The notes under the pieces: generated by a model
Seen by the model: the letters and a program-made list of their open reading frames with translations, nothing else
Database searches by the model: none
What the model was told of the DNA's origin: nothing
Shown: positions 38,079 through 46,683 of the stretch, one piece after another
Layout of the letters: the number at the start of each line of letters is the position of its first letter
Numbering within the stretch: the stretch's first letter is position 1
Position numbers and translations under genes: made by a program
From: GCA-2746605 sp963704835
GTDB lineage: Bacteria > Bacteroidota > Ignavibacteria > Ignavibacteriales > Melioribacteraceae
Reading direction: 5' to 3'
Length of the DNA: 64,000 nt
Assembly: GCA_963704835.1 (NCBI GenBank)
Contig: CAVPHW010000001.1
Span: 310,001 to 374,000, forward strand

Positions 38079-39294
38079 TTATTTAAAGTTCAGAGGTTCG
38101 TTTTTTGAATAACAGTGTAATCCTGCACCTTCATGATGTAACGGCATGCAATCAATTTGAACGATTTTTCTATCGGGAAATGCTTTTTCCAAAATAAGCT
38201 TTGCTTCTTCATCTTTTCTTTTAAGCTCTTCTGGAAAGCCTTCTTTCCAAAATTTTGCCGAAACAACTATTTTATTGGCAATCACAAAATTCATATATCC
38301 CGAAGCCAAATAATACTCAATTGTGTCAGTGGTAACGTTTTCAAACCAAGATTGCTCGTCTTTACTTAAACTTTTATATTCAACCTTATCCACAATTAGA
38401 GGACCAACAGGGCAATCTAATTATATTAATAGGTTTGCCATCATGAGTAGTGCTTTGTTTTAAAATTTCATAATTCTCTTCCATTCTGCGATAAGACTCT
38501 TTAGATATGGCATTGTCTATGGTATCCGCCTCACTTACTTTAGCCAATAGTACTGTTGAAGGATTTACAAATCGACAAAATTCATCGATATGCCCGCCGG
38601 TTCCAATGCCATATATTCCGTTGTCTAGTTTTCGCCATTCTTCTTCTAAACATCCCTTTTTTAACCAAATAATTTTATTAACACCCAAAACTCTCTTGTA
38701 ATCGTTTTCTATTTGTTCTTTAGTTAAGGTTTTGTTTCTATCTAGTTCAACAGATTCAACAAGTAGCATAGTTCCTTCACCATTTGTTTGCCAAGCGCCT
38801 CCTTCAGAAAACAATGTTGATGGAATAATAGGTAGATTCATTTGTTTCCCAACATTTTTATCAAGATTACCAGAGAGTGGAAACCCTTGTTGGTACTGAA
38901 AGTCTACAACAGCCAGCTCTCCTTCACCATTCCGGACAAAAACAGGGCCAGGGTCTTGAATAGCACCTATAGGTAATTCGTTATAAAATAATTCAACTCT
39001 CGAAGTATCAATAGATGAGTTTATTAGAACATCATAAATTCTGGATTGCAATTGTTCTCTATTGTAATTTAGATGCTCACTATATACAATCTTAACTTTG
39101 GTGTAAGAGTGAATCTCCTTTATGGCCTCTAAAATTGGAAGATATAGAGCTTCACCATTTAGCCAATTTGATTCCAACCAACTAAACCAAATATATTCTT
39201 GTTCGTCAAATTCTGCAGCGACTTTAAATTTATCATTGTCTTGCGATGAACATCCAATAATGATTAAAAGAATAAAAAGCCTAATAGTTTTCAT
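38079..39294 (-). CDS. Agmatine/peptidylarginine deiminase family lipoprotein, one frameshift
   Basis: This protein of about 404 residues starts with a lipobox signal (LFILLIIIGC). The PPAD/agmatine deiminase fold follows. PGPVFVRNGEGELAVVDFQ is seen in the first half, EGGAWQTNGEGTMLL carries the substrate-binding Glu, GTGGHIDEFCRFV has the catalytic His-Asp, and HHEGAGLHC near the end supplies the catalytic Cys. The frame breaks at a G/C triplet 38410-38412. Removing one base reads LPVGPLIVDKVEYKSL through. The membrane anchor is atypical for cytosolic agmatine deiminases, so an extracytoplasmic substrate is possible. It is one gene per cassette, between S5 and S6. Confidence 0.82.
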
Positions 39295-39322
39295 AATCTA
39301 AATCTTTTGAGCGCATGTGCCA

Positions 39323-39446
39323 CAACGGTATCGTGTATGAGCAGTAGCGGATTTTAAGAACTGCCTGTTCCGTTAAGCACAAAGATAGCTAAAAGCGATA
39401 ACTTTCGATTTGGCACAGAAACCGCTATTGCTTATACACAATGTTA
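39323..39446. repeat. attC-like site S6 (124 bp)
   Basis: This is the clearest site. CGTGTATGAGCAGTAGCGG (39332-39350) pairs with CCGCTATTGCTTATACACA (39422-39440) over 19 positions with three wobbles. Outside this, CAACGGTAT faces ATGTTAG with two to three unpaired bases in the left arm. CAAC to GTTA is 124 bp. It lies between the deiminase start (29 bp) and the esterase stop (69 bp). Confidence 0.78.
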
Positions 39447-39514
39447 GCGGGTCGTTGTTTTTTAGTTCGTTAAGTTGTTTTCTGTCCAATTTAACTTTCT
39501 TGAATTCTATTGTG

Positions 39515-40984
39515 CTACCTGTTTTTAAATGTTGCTTTAAAAGTTCCATTGGGTTGCACCGAAGTAAATCCTTTGGGCTTATCTCCGTCCATTTGGAAAG
39601 TAACTTTATACCCTTGTTTTCCCTTTACCGTAAAAATTTGTTCAGATTGAAATTCAAACTCATCATCTACTTGCCCTGGAACTTTTGCAAAAAGTTTGGC
39701 ATCTCGAATTTCTAATACTATCGAAATGTTATAGATTTCTAAAACATAAACGCCTATATATTTTTGTAAATCAAAGGTTGCAGAGTTCATTGTTTCTTTG
39801 GTAGTTAAAGCGTCTAACTTTCTTTGAGTTTCCGCATTATCCTTAATTTGCAATGATTTTTGATAAATTGTAATGGCATTTACGGTGTCTTTTTGTGCTA
39901 AATAAAAGTCCGCATACGAATCATAAACATTACTGCTTTCGGGATACCATTCAATGTTTAGTTCGAATAATGCTTTTGCTTTATTGTAATACTCTTTACC
40001 CAATGCATCATAAGCAAAATAGTTGATGAGTGCTTCTGGTGCAGTATTCTTATAGCCAATTTTTTCAGATACATTTTCATAGTGAGTCTTTAATTTTAAA
40101 GCAATTAAGTCAGTTGAGTCCGTAAAGTCTTTTTCGGTTGCATCTAAAAGATAATAATCAAAAATAAAACGCAACCCATCATATTCACTTATTAGTGGCA
40201 CAGTATTATGACTTTCTTTTTCGTAATATTTTGAGCAATAGAGTAACCCATTAGTATTAGAATTCAAAAATTCATCCAACTTAAAAATGGAACGAATATG
40301 TTGGGTTTCAAAAGACTTGTCATTTTTGAGTTGTGAAAGTTCCACTCCCTTGGGAAGGGTATTAGCTGTTCCTATAAAAAGTCGTTTGCCATTCATATTT
40401 TGTTTTGGAAGTTTAGCAATAGTACTGATTAAATACTTTTCGTTGTCGTACCACATACTTGGGTCAATAGCGATGTGGGCATTAAATAGTTTAGGAAAAT
40501 TAGTGAGAATATCAATAACTGTAAGTCCGCCTAATGAATGACCAACCAACATTTTATATGGTGCAGTTTTATAATTCGTGTCTATGTGTGGTATTAATTC
40601 GGTTGCCAGAAAGTCTATAAAGGGATTTGGTTTGTCTAAATCATTAGATGGAACAAAATCTCTTATTCTATTTGTGTTTTCAATGGCAACCACAATCATT
40701 TCAGGCAACGTGCCATTTCCGTTGGCTTGACTATGTTGTTGAATAATACCAACCGTCGAATAGAAATGTGCACTACCATCTAATAAGTACAAGACAGGGT
40801 ATCGCTTGTCAAGGTCTGGATTTTGAGAAGTAAAGTTTGGCGTATAAACCCAAAGTGTCCTGTTTTCATTTAAAACTTTGGAAGTAATGACTTCCTTTTT
40901 GCCAATGGTAATATTTTCGTCATTCTGTGCTTTTAAGCAAAATGAGAACAGTAATAAAGCGAATGTTATAAATATTGTTTTCAT
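39515..40984 (-). CDS. Secreted alpha/beta-hydrolase esterase (IroE/Fes-like) with C-terminal TPR and lipocalin-like parts
   Basis: This protein of about 489 residues has a signal peptide (MKTIFITFALLLFSFCLKAQ). The esterase domain at about 25-270 shows YPVLYLLDGSAHFY, VVAIENTNRIRDF and the nucleophile Ser in GHSLGG. A helical TPR-like stretch follows (about 330-395), then a beta-rich C-terminus (YIGVYVLEIY... GFTSVQPNG). Relatives hydrolyse siderophore or acyl esters; the substrate here is unknown. The ATG at 40984 starts the signal peptide. The longer frame overlaps the upstream regulator gene. Confidence 0.8.
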   Translation of the reverse strand: MKTIFITFALLLFSFCLKAQNDENITIGKKEVITSKVLNENRTLWVYTPNFTSQNPDLDKRYPVLYLLDGSAHFYSTVGIIQQHSQANGNGTLPEMIVVAIENTNRIRDFVPSNDLDKPNPFIDFLATELIPHIDTNYKTAPYKMLVGHSLGGLTVIDILTNFPKLFNAHIAIDPSMWYDNEKYLISTIAKLPKQNMNGKRLFIGTANTLPKGVELSQLKNDKSFETQHIRSIFKLDEFLNSNTNGLLYCSKYYEKESHNTVPLISEYDGLRFIFDYYLLDATEKDFTDSTDLIALKLKTHYENVSEKIGYKNTAPEALINYFAYDALGKEYYNKAKALFELNIEWYPESSNVYDSYADFYLAQKDTVNAITIYQKSLQIKDNAETQRKLDALTTKETMNSATFDLQKYIGVYVLEIYNISIVLEIRDAKLFAKVPGQVDDEFEFQSEQIFTVKGKQGYKVTFQMDGDKPKGFTSVQPNGTFKATFKNR

Positions 40985-40991
40985 AATTGTT

Positions 40992-41207
40992 TTAATTTTC
41001 GGTTTCTTCAATATATTCAAGAATGTCAGCAGGCTGGCAGTCCAAAACTTTACAAATGGCTTCTAAAGTGCTAAAGCGTATGGCCTTTGCTTTCCCTGTT
41101 TTTAAAATGGAAAGATTTGAAAGAGTTAGCCCTACTTTTTCTGATAGCTCATTAAGCGACATTTTTCGCTTTGCCATCATCACATCAAGGTTTACAATTA
41201 TTGGCAT
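40992..41207 (-). CDS. Small Xre-family helix-turn-helix regulator (YozG-like)
   Basis: This 71-residue protein is a single HTH domain: LDVMMAKRKMSLNELSEKVG and LTLSNLSILKTGKAKAIRFS (helix-turn-helix), then TLEAICKVLDCQPADILEY, the usual end of these mini Cro/CI proteins. It starts 4 bp after the DUF2975 stop and is followed by the esterase after 8 bp. DUF2975 plus mini-Xre is a common pair in Bacteroidota and Firmicutes. Confidence 0.88.
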   Translation of the reverse strand: MPIIVNLDVMMAKRKMSLNELSEKVGLTLSNLSILKTGKAKAIRFSTLEAICKVLDCQPADILEYIEETEN

Positions 41208-41210
41208 AGC

Positions 41211-41748
41211 TTATACGGTTAAGTCGTTTTCGTTCTGAATGTCTACTCCTTTTTTGAAAATAGTGGCAATAATATACACCACAGCTCCCATTACAATAAA
41301 GGCTTGACTGTCTACCCAAAATTGGTTTAAACTATCGGTGGCATAACCGTAATGAATTAAACTTTTAGCTATCTGTCTGGCAATGTAACTAAACAGTCCT
41401 ATTGAAAGGGTATAATAACTAATTTGCAAAATTTGCTTCGAAACAAAAGTATTGAATGGTTTTGATAAATCCATTTTGTGCATTAGCCTGATAACTATAT
41501 AAAATAGGATAAGCTTTTAAAATTGAAATGGATAGAATAAAGCAATAAATTCCGAAAAAAGCCAATTTGCTATCATTATACATTTCAGTTAAGTCCAATT
41601 TTTGATAAAGATTTTGGACAAATTCAGGATTGTACAGACTGAAAAAGAAATTTACTATTAAGCCTCCTGCTTCAATGGACAAGCCGACAAAAATGAGCCA
41701 AGCCACAATATATAGGGCCCAAAATACGAAGTTGTTTGTTTTTGACAT
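41211..41748 (-). CDS. DUF2975 membrane protein, one frameshift
   Basis: This four-helix membrane protein of about 178 residues is read from MSKTNNFVFWALYIVAWLIF to ILKAYPILY. After a one-base shift at about 41491-41500 it continues to VIRLMHKMDLSKPFN and VSKQILQISYYTLS, ending VDIQNENDLTV. The DUF2975 pattern (helix, helix, LSKPF, helix, helix) is clear once joined. The length of 538 bp is one more than a multiple of three. It is the gene nearest the recombinase on the cassette side and shares a cassette with the Xre regulator and the esterase. Confidence 0.78.
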
Positions 41749-41965
41749 AATTGTTAAAATTTAAAAATGATGTCACAAAGATAAAAAATATTTGTTGATA
41801 AACAACAAATATTTATTGAAGTGTAAAAAATATTTACCGAACTACTTTACTTAACTATTGTAATTAATTGATTGTCTGATATTTAATTTTAGTTTGTAAG
41901 TCCGAAAAAAATGTTTCGTTTGGGACAGGTCTTTTTAGAAGTAGTTGTTTTTCTCCAATGCCCGC

Positions 41966-42297
41966 TAACGGTCGAGTGTATGAAGTTAATTTACGGATTT
42001 GAAACACAAAATATTGATATTATTGAGTAAGTATATAGAAGCGACCTACCAAAAGGCAGTTGAGGAAAATAAAAAATTGATAGCCGACATTAAATTATTA
42101 GTAGAAGACGGATTGCCTTCTGCGGAAAAGATACTATGTATTGCTAAATGGCGAGAAAAATTCAAAAACAAAAGAGTTTAATTCTATTATGAAGCAAGCA
42201 GCAAGGCAATACATTAAAACCATGCGGATGAACTGCCAGACTTTTTAACCAAAGGCGTAGTAAATTAATTGGTTATACACATTGTTGTGGTGGCGAA
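41966..42297. repeat. attC-like site S7 (expanded, 332 bp) next to the recombinase
   Basis: TAACGGTCGAGTGTATGAAG...TTAATTTAC at the left pairs with GTAAATTAATTGG...TATACACATTGTTG at the right. The arms are as well matched as in S6, but the span is 332 bp because about 200 bp, including a small ORF, sits in the loop. It lies 107 bp upstream of the recombinase start. Confidence 0.68.
41999..42181 (+). CDS. Possible small ORF inside site S7
   Basis: This 60-residue TTG-initiated frame (ILILLSKYIEATYQKAVEEN ... KILCIAKWREKFKNKR) is helical and charged. It sits wholly in the loop of site S7 and is oriented opposite to the cassettes. I do not recognise it. The sequence after its stop still reads like coding residues, so it may be a remnant of a larger gene rather than a functional one. 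Confidence 0.25.
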   Translation: MKHKILILLSKYIEATYQKAVEENKKLIADIKLLVEDGLPSAEKILCIAKWREKFKNKRV

Positions 42298-42311
42298 GCG
42301 AACGTTTTAAT

Positions 42312-42404
42312 GCACCACAACTTATTAATTCCCGCAATGATACCAATTAAATATTATTTTTGTTAGTTTACTGCGGGTAGTCTTTTAATTAAAGGTCTAT
42401 ACGT
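42312..42404 (+). promoter_or_regulatory. Recombinase leader, candidate attI-like region
   Basis: The 90 bp before the recombinase start (CACCACAACTTATTA, CCCGCAATGATACC, then TTAGTTTACTGCGGGTAG) recur in part at 44333-44390 and at 46684-46735, each time next to remnants of the same element. The CCACAAC at its left edge matches the outer ends of the S sites. That makes it the best candidate for the primary recombination site (attI equivalent), with the recombinase promoter also inside. Confidence 0.5.
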
Positions 42405-43226
42405 ATGAATGACAAAAATATGCTACTATTTCGGGAAGTCCTTTCTTTAAGAAATTATGCAAATCAAACCATAAATACATACTTAAAAGGTGTTTCTAAT
42501 TTTTTTAGCTTTTCCAATTCAAAAAACCTTTCTCAAGATGAACTTTACAATTATGCGGTCTATCTAAGCAATAAAAAACTTTCATACAGTCACATTAAAA
42601 ATTCTGTTATGGCGGTAAAACTGTTTTCCGAGTTAATTTTAGGTAAAAAACTTCACAGTAATTTTTTATCAAAATATAGAAGGGAAAGAAAACTGCCCGA
42701 TGTTCTTAGTATTGATGAAGTTAAGCAAATATTAAATAAAATTGAAAACCTTAAACATAGAACAATAATATCTTTAATATATTCTTGTGGTTTAAGAATT
42801 AGTGAAGCAATAAATTTAAAAGTAGGTGATATTGATTCGAAAAGAATGGTTGTTAAAATTGTTCAGTCAAAAGGGAACAAAGATCGTTACATTCCATTAT
42901 CAGAAAAAATGCTTCTTTTGTTGAGGGAATATTACAAAGAGTTTAAACCAAATAATTTTCTTTTTAGAGGGCAAGTAAAAGAAATTTATTCCGCCAGAAG
43001 TATACAAGCAATTTTAAAAACCACACTTGCTAAAACAAATATTAAAAAGAAAATTACAGTTCATTCATTGCGCCATTCTTATGCAACACATCTACTTGAG
43101 CAAGGAACAGATATTTCTTTGATACAAAAAATTTTAGGTCATAAAAACATAAATACAACTTTGCTTTATACCCAAATTAGCAAATCGCAGTTAGCAAATA
43201 TTGCAAATCCTTTTGATAAATTTTAG
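42405..43226 (+). CDS. Tyrosine recombinase, Xer/integron-like
   Basis: This 273-residue protein has an N-terminal SAM-like core-binding domain (about 5-90) and a catalytic domain (97-273). All active-site residues are present: Arg131 (SCGLRISE), Lys156 (QSKGNKDR), His220 and Arg223 (HSLRHSYATH), His246 (GHKN) and Tyr255 (LLYTQ). The region between residues 165 and 218 is as short as in XerC/D and lacks the extra helix ('IntI patch') of canonical integron integrases. It is transcribed away from the cassette genes, as intI is. Its downstream neighbour is ALDH-tail copy 2, 14 bp past the stop. Cassette insertion/excision activity is inferred from this arrangement. Confidence 0.9.
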   Translation: MNDKNMLLFREVLSLRNYANQTINTYLKGVSNFFSFSNSKNLSQDELYNYAVYLSNKKLSYSHIKNSVMAVKLFSELILGKKLHSNFLSKYRRERKLPDVLSIDEVKQILNKIENLKHRTIISLIYSCGLRISEAINLKVGDIDSKRMVVKIVQSKGNKDRYIPLSEKMLLLLREYYKEFKPNNFLFRGQVKEIYSARSIQAILKTTLAKTNIKKKITVHSLRHSYATHLLEQGTDISLIQKILGHKNINTTLLYTQISKSQLANIANPFDKF

Positions 43227-43240
43227 TAAAATATCGTTGT

Positions 43241-43339
43241 AAGTTTTCCGGTTTTGGAAGAGAATATTCTCATTATGGAATAAAAGAATTTGTAAAGATT
43301 AAAACTGTTTGGGTAAAATAAGTTAGAGATAATTTCTTG
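43241..43339 (+). repeat. ALDH-tail repeat, copy 2 (candidate attachment site)
   Basis: The segment encodes KFSGFGREYSHYGIKEFVKI and KTVWVK plus stop, the same 26 codons and the same 18 downstream bases as the end of the ALDH gene at 32521-32619. I count 82 of 99 positions identical. There is no upstream ALDH coding sequence here. It begins 14 bp after the recombinase stop, as an attR-type remnant of a 3'-end integration would. Confidence 0.8.
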
Positions 43340-43371
43340 AAATGTTCAGGTATTGTTGTGTACGGGTTTAA

Positions 43372-44286
43372 CTAAAATATTGATAGTTGAGATTCTGTTG
43401 TAAACTCCTCAAGAAATCTCATTCCTTTATATGAATTTCCTTTTTTATTCAATCTTGGACTCCAAACAGCAATAGCATATTTATTTGGATGAATTGCTAT
43501 AATTCCTCCACCAACTCCACTTTTCCCAGGAAGCCCAACCTTAAAAGAGAATTCTCCAGATTCGTCATAAAATCCACAAGTTTGCATTAGTGCATTTATC
43601 CTTTTTGATTGACTTTTGGTTAGTATCATATGGTTATCAATCATTGAAGAACCATTGTTTGCTAAAAATAAGAATAAGTCAGAAAGTGATTTACAATTCA
43701 TTTCAAGAGAACAAAGGTCAAAATAGAAATCAAGCACATCAGAAGGGTCATTTTGGATATTACCAAATGATTTAATGAAATTACATAAGGCTATATTTCT
43801 AAATCCTACTTTTTTTTCTGATTTAGCTATTTTATCTGAATAATTTATTTCTGAATTGTTAGATATACTTCTAACAAAAGTTAAAAAATCTTCTTTTGGT
43901 TTTTCTAAATTGCTAAGAAGAATATCCGAAATCACAATTGCTCCAGCATTTATAAATGGATTTCTGGGTATACCATTATCTGATTCAAGTTGAACCAGAG
44001 AATTAAATGCAGTTCCAGATGGTTCTACTCCAACTCTTTCCCATATCTTCTTATCAAGAATACGGTATGCCATGCAAAGTGAAAGTACTTTTGAGATGCT
44101 CTGAATCGAAAATTTATCATAGCAATTCCCAATTCCGAAATTACTGTGGTTAATTGTTGATATATGTACTCCAAAATTTTCTGGATCCACATTAGCTAAT
44201 TCAGGAATGTACGATGCTAATTCTCCTTCATCATCTATATTTTTAATTTTTTGGTAAATCTCTTGAATTATTTCTTTATGGTTCAC
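43372..44286 (-). CDS. glsA: Glutaminase (GlsA family)
   Basis: This 304-residue enzyme hydrolyses glutamine to glutamate and ammonia. It is a serine-dependent beta-lactamase-like fold with the nucleophile in FSIQSISKV (S-x-x-K). ELANVDPENFGVHIST, NPFINAGAIV, GSSMIDNHMILT and LPGKSGVGGGIIAIHP are conserved. The length is normal. It sits between ALDH-tail copies 2 and 3, and a CACAACAAT half-site (about 43351-43360) follows its stop, so it may be a former cassette of an older element. Confidence 0.93.
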   Translation of the reverse strand: MNHKEIIQEIYQKIKNIDDEGELASYIPELANVDPENFGVHISTINHSNFGIGNCYDKFSIQSISKVLSLCMAYRILDKKIWERVGVEPSGTAFNSLVQLESDNGIPRNPFINAGAIVISDILLSNLEKPKEDFLTFVRSISNNSEINYSDKIAKSEKKVGFRNIALCNFIKSFGNIQNDPSDVLDFYFDLCSLEMNCKSLSDLFLFLANNGSSMIDNHMILTKSQSKRINALMQTCGFYDESGEFSFKVGLPGKSGVGGGIIAIHPNKYAIAVWSPRLNKKGNSYKGMRFLEEFTTESQLSIF

Positions 44287-44332
44287 TATTATCCATTCTA
44301 GTTCTATAAAACTTATTTTTTTTCACAATAAA

Positions 44333-44445
44333 AATTAAAGATTATTACTATTAGTTTACTGCGAATAGTTTCTTAAAAATTAACTTTGTGCTTATAAGAT
44401 AGATAAATTAAACTATTGCGCGAAGTTCTTTGCCTAAATAAAATA
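44333..44445 (+). pseudogene. Relic of the recombinase leader and first codons (unit B)
   Basis: AATTAAAGATTATTACTATTAGTTTACTGCGAATAG matches the leader at 42346-42380, and AAACTATTGCGCGAAGTTCTTTGCC matches the recombinase codons for LLFREVLSL. The match holds for about 110 bp without large gaps and then stops. The rest of the recombinase gene is missing, and ALDH-tail copy 3 follows within 40 bp. Confidence 0.65.
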
Positions 44446-44481
44446 AACAGCTATCCACAAATCTTAGTAATTGTGGGGGAT

Positions 44482-44562
44482 TAGGTTTCCGGTTTTGGCA
44501 GAGAGCTTTCTCATTACGGAACAAAAAAGTTTGTAAATATTAAAACTAGTTGGGTGAAGTAA
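44482..44562 (+). repeat. ALDH-tail repeat, copy 3
   Basis: Encodes SGFGRELSHYGTKKFVNIKT then SWVK and a stop, matching the end of the ALDH gene. The conserved downstream bases seen in copies 1 and 2 are not kept, so it is an older or truncated copy. It is preceded by the hairpin CCACAA...TTGTGG at about 44455-44476. Confidence 0.72.
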
Positions 44563-44589
44563 GCAACTTACAAAAGTTCAGTATAAAAG

Positions 44590-44615
44590 AAGTTCTTATA
44601 AATTGTTAAGAACTT
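44590..44615. terminator. Hairpin at the end of the beta-lactamase-like gene
   Basis: AAGTTCTTA / TAAGAACTT with an 8-base loop and T/A runs on both sides. The right arm overlaps the stop codon of the minus-strand gene. It could terminate transcripts from both directions. Confidence 0.5.
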
Positions 44616-45643
44616 TTTATATTTCTCAAAATTTTTACAATTCGACTATTTATGATTTCTGACAAGTTCCAATTGTACAGTTTAGGATCGGTTGTACTGT
44701 AGAACTCAATAATAACAGCATCAAGGTCTTTGTGATATTTTGCGAAACTCTGGTATCCCGGAACCCAACCGCTATGTTCATACTCATAAATGGAGGAATA
44801 AATTTCTTGTTCACCTTCATCGAACAATGAGCCATCATTAAGTGCCCTTAGGAAGTTACCCACGTCTTCTGCGGTAGCTATCATGCCATGTTCATCTGCC
44901 TTTAAATCAAAGGGATGCCCTACATGATAGCCACTCATCACATTGTCTAAATTCACTTCCCTCAGCGAACTGAATGTATTGTTAAGATTTAGCGGCATTA
45001 AAATTTCTTCCTGAATGAATTGAAAGTTTCCATAACCCAGTACATCATCCATTATTTTATTGATTAAAAGGTAATTCGTATTACAATATTCGTAGTCTTC
45101 ACCGGGTTCAAAGTTGGCCGGTTTGTCCAGAATCAATGCAAGACCTTCTTCATATGTTTCTGTTGGAGCTGCCCAAAAATTTGGAGCGTCCGTAAAATTG
45201 GGAATGCCACTTTTATGCTGTATCATCAACCTCAAGGTAATTTTTTCAGCGTTCTCAATTCTTCCCACAAGTTCCGGTAAATAATCAGCGATTGTTTTAT
45301 CCAAAGAAAGACGTTCATTACTTACCAATTTTGTGACAGCCACTGCATCATATAGCTTGCTGATACTGGCAATTTTGAATAAGGCATGAGGATTGGCTGG
45401 GACTTTGGATTCTCGATCGTGCCAGCCGGAAGCAAAATACTGAGGTGGTTTACCAGCTTGGTCTACATAAACAATCATTCCGTCAAATCCATGATCAATT
45501 GCTTCATCTAATTGTTCTTGAATTGTATCCGGCAGCGGTAATATCCAAGCCCATACTAATAACCATGGCACGAAGAACATGGAGACGATAGTACCAACTA
45601 GCAAGGCGATTCTGAGTATTAGTTTTGTTTGTTTCTTTGTCAT
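44606..45643 (-). CDS. Membrane-anchored serine hydrolase, class C beta-lactamase-like
   Basis: This 345-residue protein has one N-terminal membrane helix (about 7-35). A penicillin-binding-protein/class C fold follows: FKIASISKLYDA gives S-x-x-K, YEYCNTNYLLI gives the Y-x-N-type second motif, and HSGWVPGYQSF replaces the usual KTG with HSG. Such proteins are mostly peptidases or esterases of unknown substrate. Resistance should not be inferred. It lies in unit C of the island, between ALDH-tail copies 3 and 4. Confidence 0.85.
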   Translation of the reverse strand: MTKKQTKLILRIALLVGTIVSMFFVPWLLVWAWILPLPDTIQEQLDEAIDHGFDGMIVYVDQAGKPPQYFASGWHDRESKVPANPHALFKIASISKLYDAVAVTKLVSNERLSLDKTIADYLPELVGRIENAEKITLRLMIQHKSGIPNFTDAPNFWAAPTETYEEGLALILDKPANFEPGEDYEYCNTNYLLINKIMDDVLGYGNFQFIQEEILMPLNLNNTFSSLREVNLDNVMSGYHVGHPFDLKADEHGMIATAEDVGNFLRALNDGSLFDEGEQEIYSSIYEYEHSGWVPGYQSFAKYHKDLDAVIIEFYSTTDPKLYNWNLSEIINSRIVKILRNIKSS

Positions 45644-45753
45644 AATGCTAAATTATTTTAAGACAATGCATATTTCTTAAATTACTCCTAAATATTAAAC
45701 TAGATTGGGATAGGCGAATTAATTGTAAAGCTTCTTATCATACTTCTTTCATT

Positions 45754-46119
45754 TTATTTACCGCGCAAAATTTTCTCCATTTTACGACCCTTTGCCAATT
45801 CATCCACTAGCTTATCCAAATACCTTACTTTTTGCGTTAATGGATTTTCGATTTCTTCTATCCGATAGCCGCATATTACTCCTGTAATGAGGTTAGCATT
45901 AAGGTTTAATTTTGCTTCCTGAAAGAATGATTCAAATGTTACTTTCTCATCAATTAGTTGTTGTAGTTTATTTTCATTAAAACCGGTCAACCACTCAATC
46001 ACTTGGTGCAACTCTTCTTTCGTTCTGCCTTTCTTTTCGACTTTTGTGATATAATGCGGATAAACTTCGGCAAATGTCAATTTTGCTATGCGTTCATTGT
46101 GTTCGGGTGTTGTTTTCAT
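45754..46119 (-). CDS. DUF2200 family protein
   Basis: This 121-residue protein shows the DUF2200 pattern: RIAKLTFAEVYPHYITKVEK, KGRTKEELHQVIEWLTGF, ESFFQEAKLN(P-like)N, ITGVICGYRIEEI and the C-terminal helix KVRYLDKLVDELAKGRKMEK. It is cytosolic with unknown function. The gene is intact and follows the VOC remnant on the same strand. Confidence 0.85.
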   Translation of the reverse strand: MKTTPEHNERIAKLTFAEVYPHYITKVEKKGRTKEELHQVIEWLTGFNENKLQQLIDEKVTFESFFQEAKLNLNANLITGVICGYRIEEIENPLTQKVRYLDKLVDELAKGRKMEKILRGK

Positions 46120-46244
46120 ATTCTTTATTCTAAATTTTATTCAATCAATTTCATTTGTTGTCGTATATTGATACCAGCGGTATCAGCTATACGTAGTAAG
46201 GGATTAGAAGCACTTCACTTTCCGTTTAGCTGTATGCAGGCTTT

Positions 46245-46658
46245 TTATTTGTTTTCATTATAGAGTAAATTGAACTTTTGTCTGTCTGGGTCAGCAAAAA
46301 CGCAAACAAAAAATCCATTTTCATCATAAATTTTTTTTGTTATTATTAGAGTCAAAGTGGATTTTTCCACCTGCTTTTTAATTTGTTCAACCTATTTGTC
46401 ATACTCGGCTTTTGTGTCTGCTGATAGCGAGAACATAATTTCATTTCCTTTACTCAAATCGGAGAGTTCTCCTTCTAAACTTTCTTTTAATTTGTCTTTT
46501 TTGAAAAAGTGAATAATAAAATTGTTGTCACTATAAAAGAAGCTGACTAAATCTTCATTAGGCTCTCCGTTTAATTTAAATCCTAATTCTTGATAAAATT
46601 TTTGAGTTCTCTCCACACTTTCCACACCAAAATTGGCCCAAATCATCTTTGTCTTCAT
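46245..46658 (-). pseudogene. Glyoxalase-like (VOC) protein, inactivated
   Basis: The frame from 46658 gives a VOC half (MIWANFGVESVERTQKFYQE, LGFKLNGEP...) and stops at a TAG after AEYDK. The sequence then continues in the same frame with VEQIKK and, after local frame changes around A-runs near 46365 and 46340, with GGKIHFDS and ENGFFVCVFADPDRQKFNLL up to a stop at 46245. The TAG is best explained as TGG (Trp) to TAG, a base substitution. This is true decay, not just an indel error. VOC cassettes are common cargo of integrons. Confidence 0.65.
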
Positions 46659-46683
46659 ATTATTTATTTTTTGTTTTTAGTCT

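Noticed and set aside
42405..43226. Calling the recombinase a canonical integron integrase (IntI)
   Set aside because: The spacing between the conserved Lys (156) and His220-x-x-Arg223 motifs leaves no room for the extra IntI helix, and the sequence is closer to Xer-type recombinases. Only the genomic layout is integron-like.
44606..45643. Antibiotic resistance function of the class C beta-lactamase-like protein
   Set aside because: The fold is shared with many peptidases and esterases, and the KTG motif is replaced by HSG. There is no evidence for beta-lactam hydrolysis.
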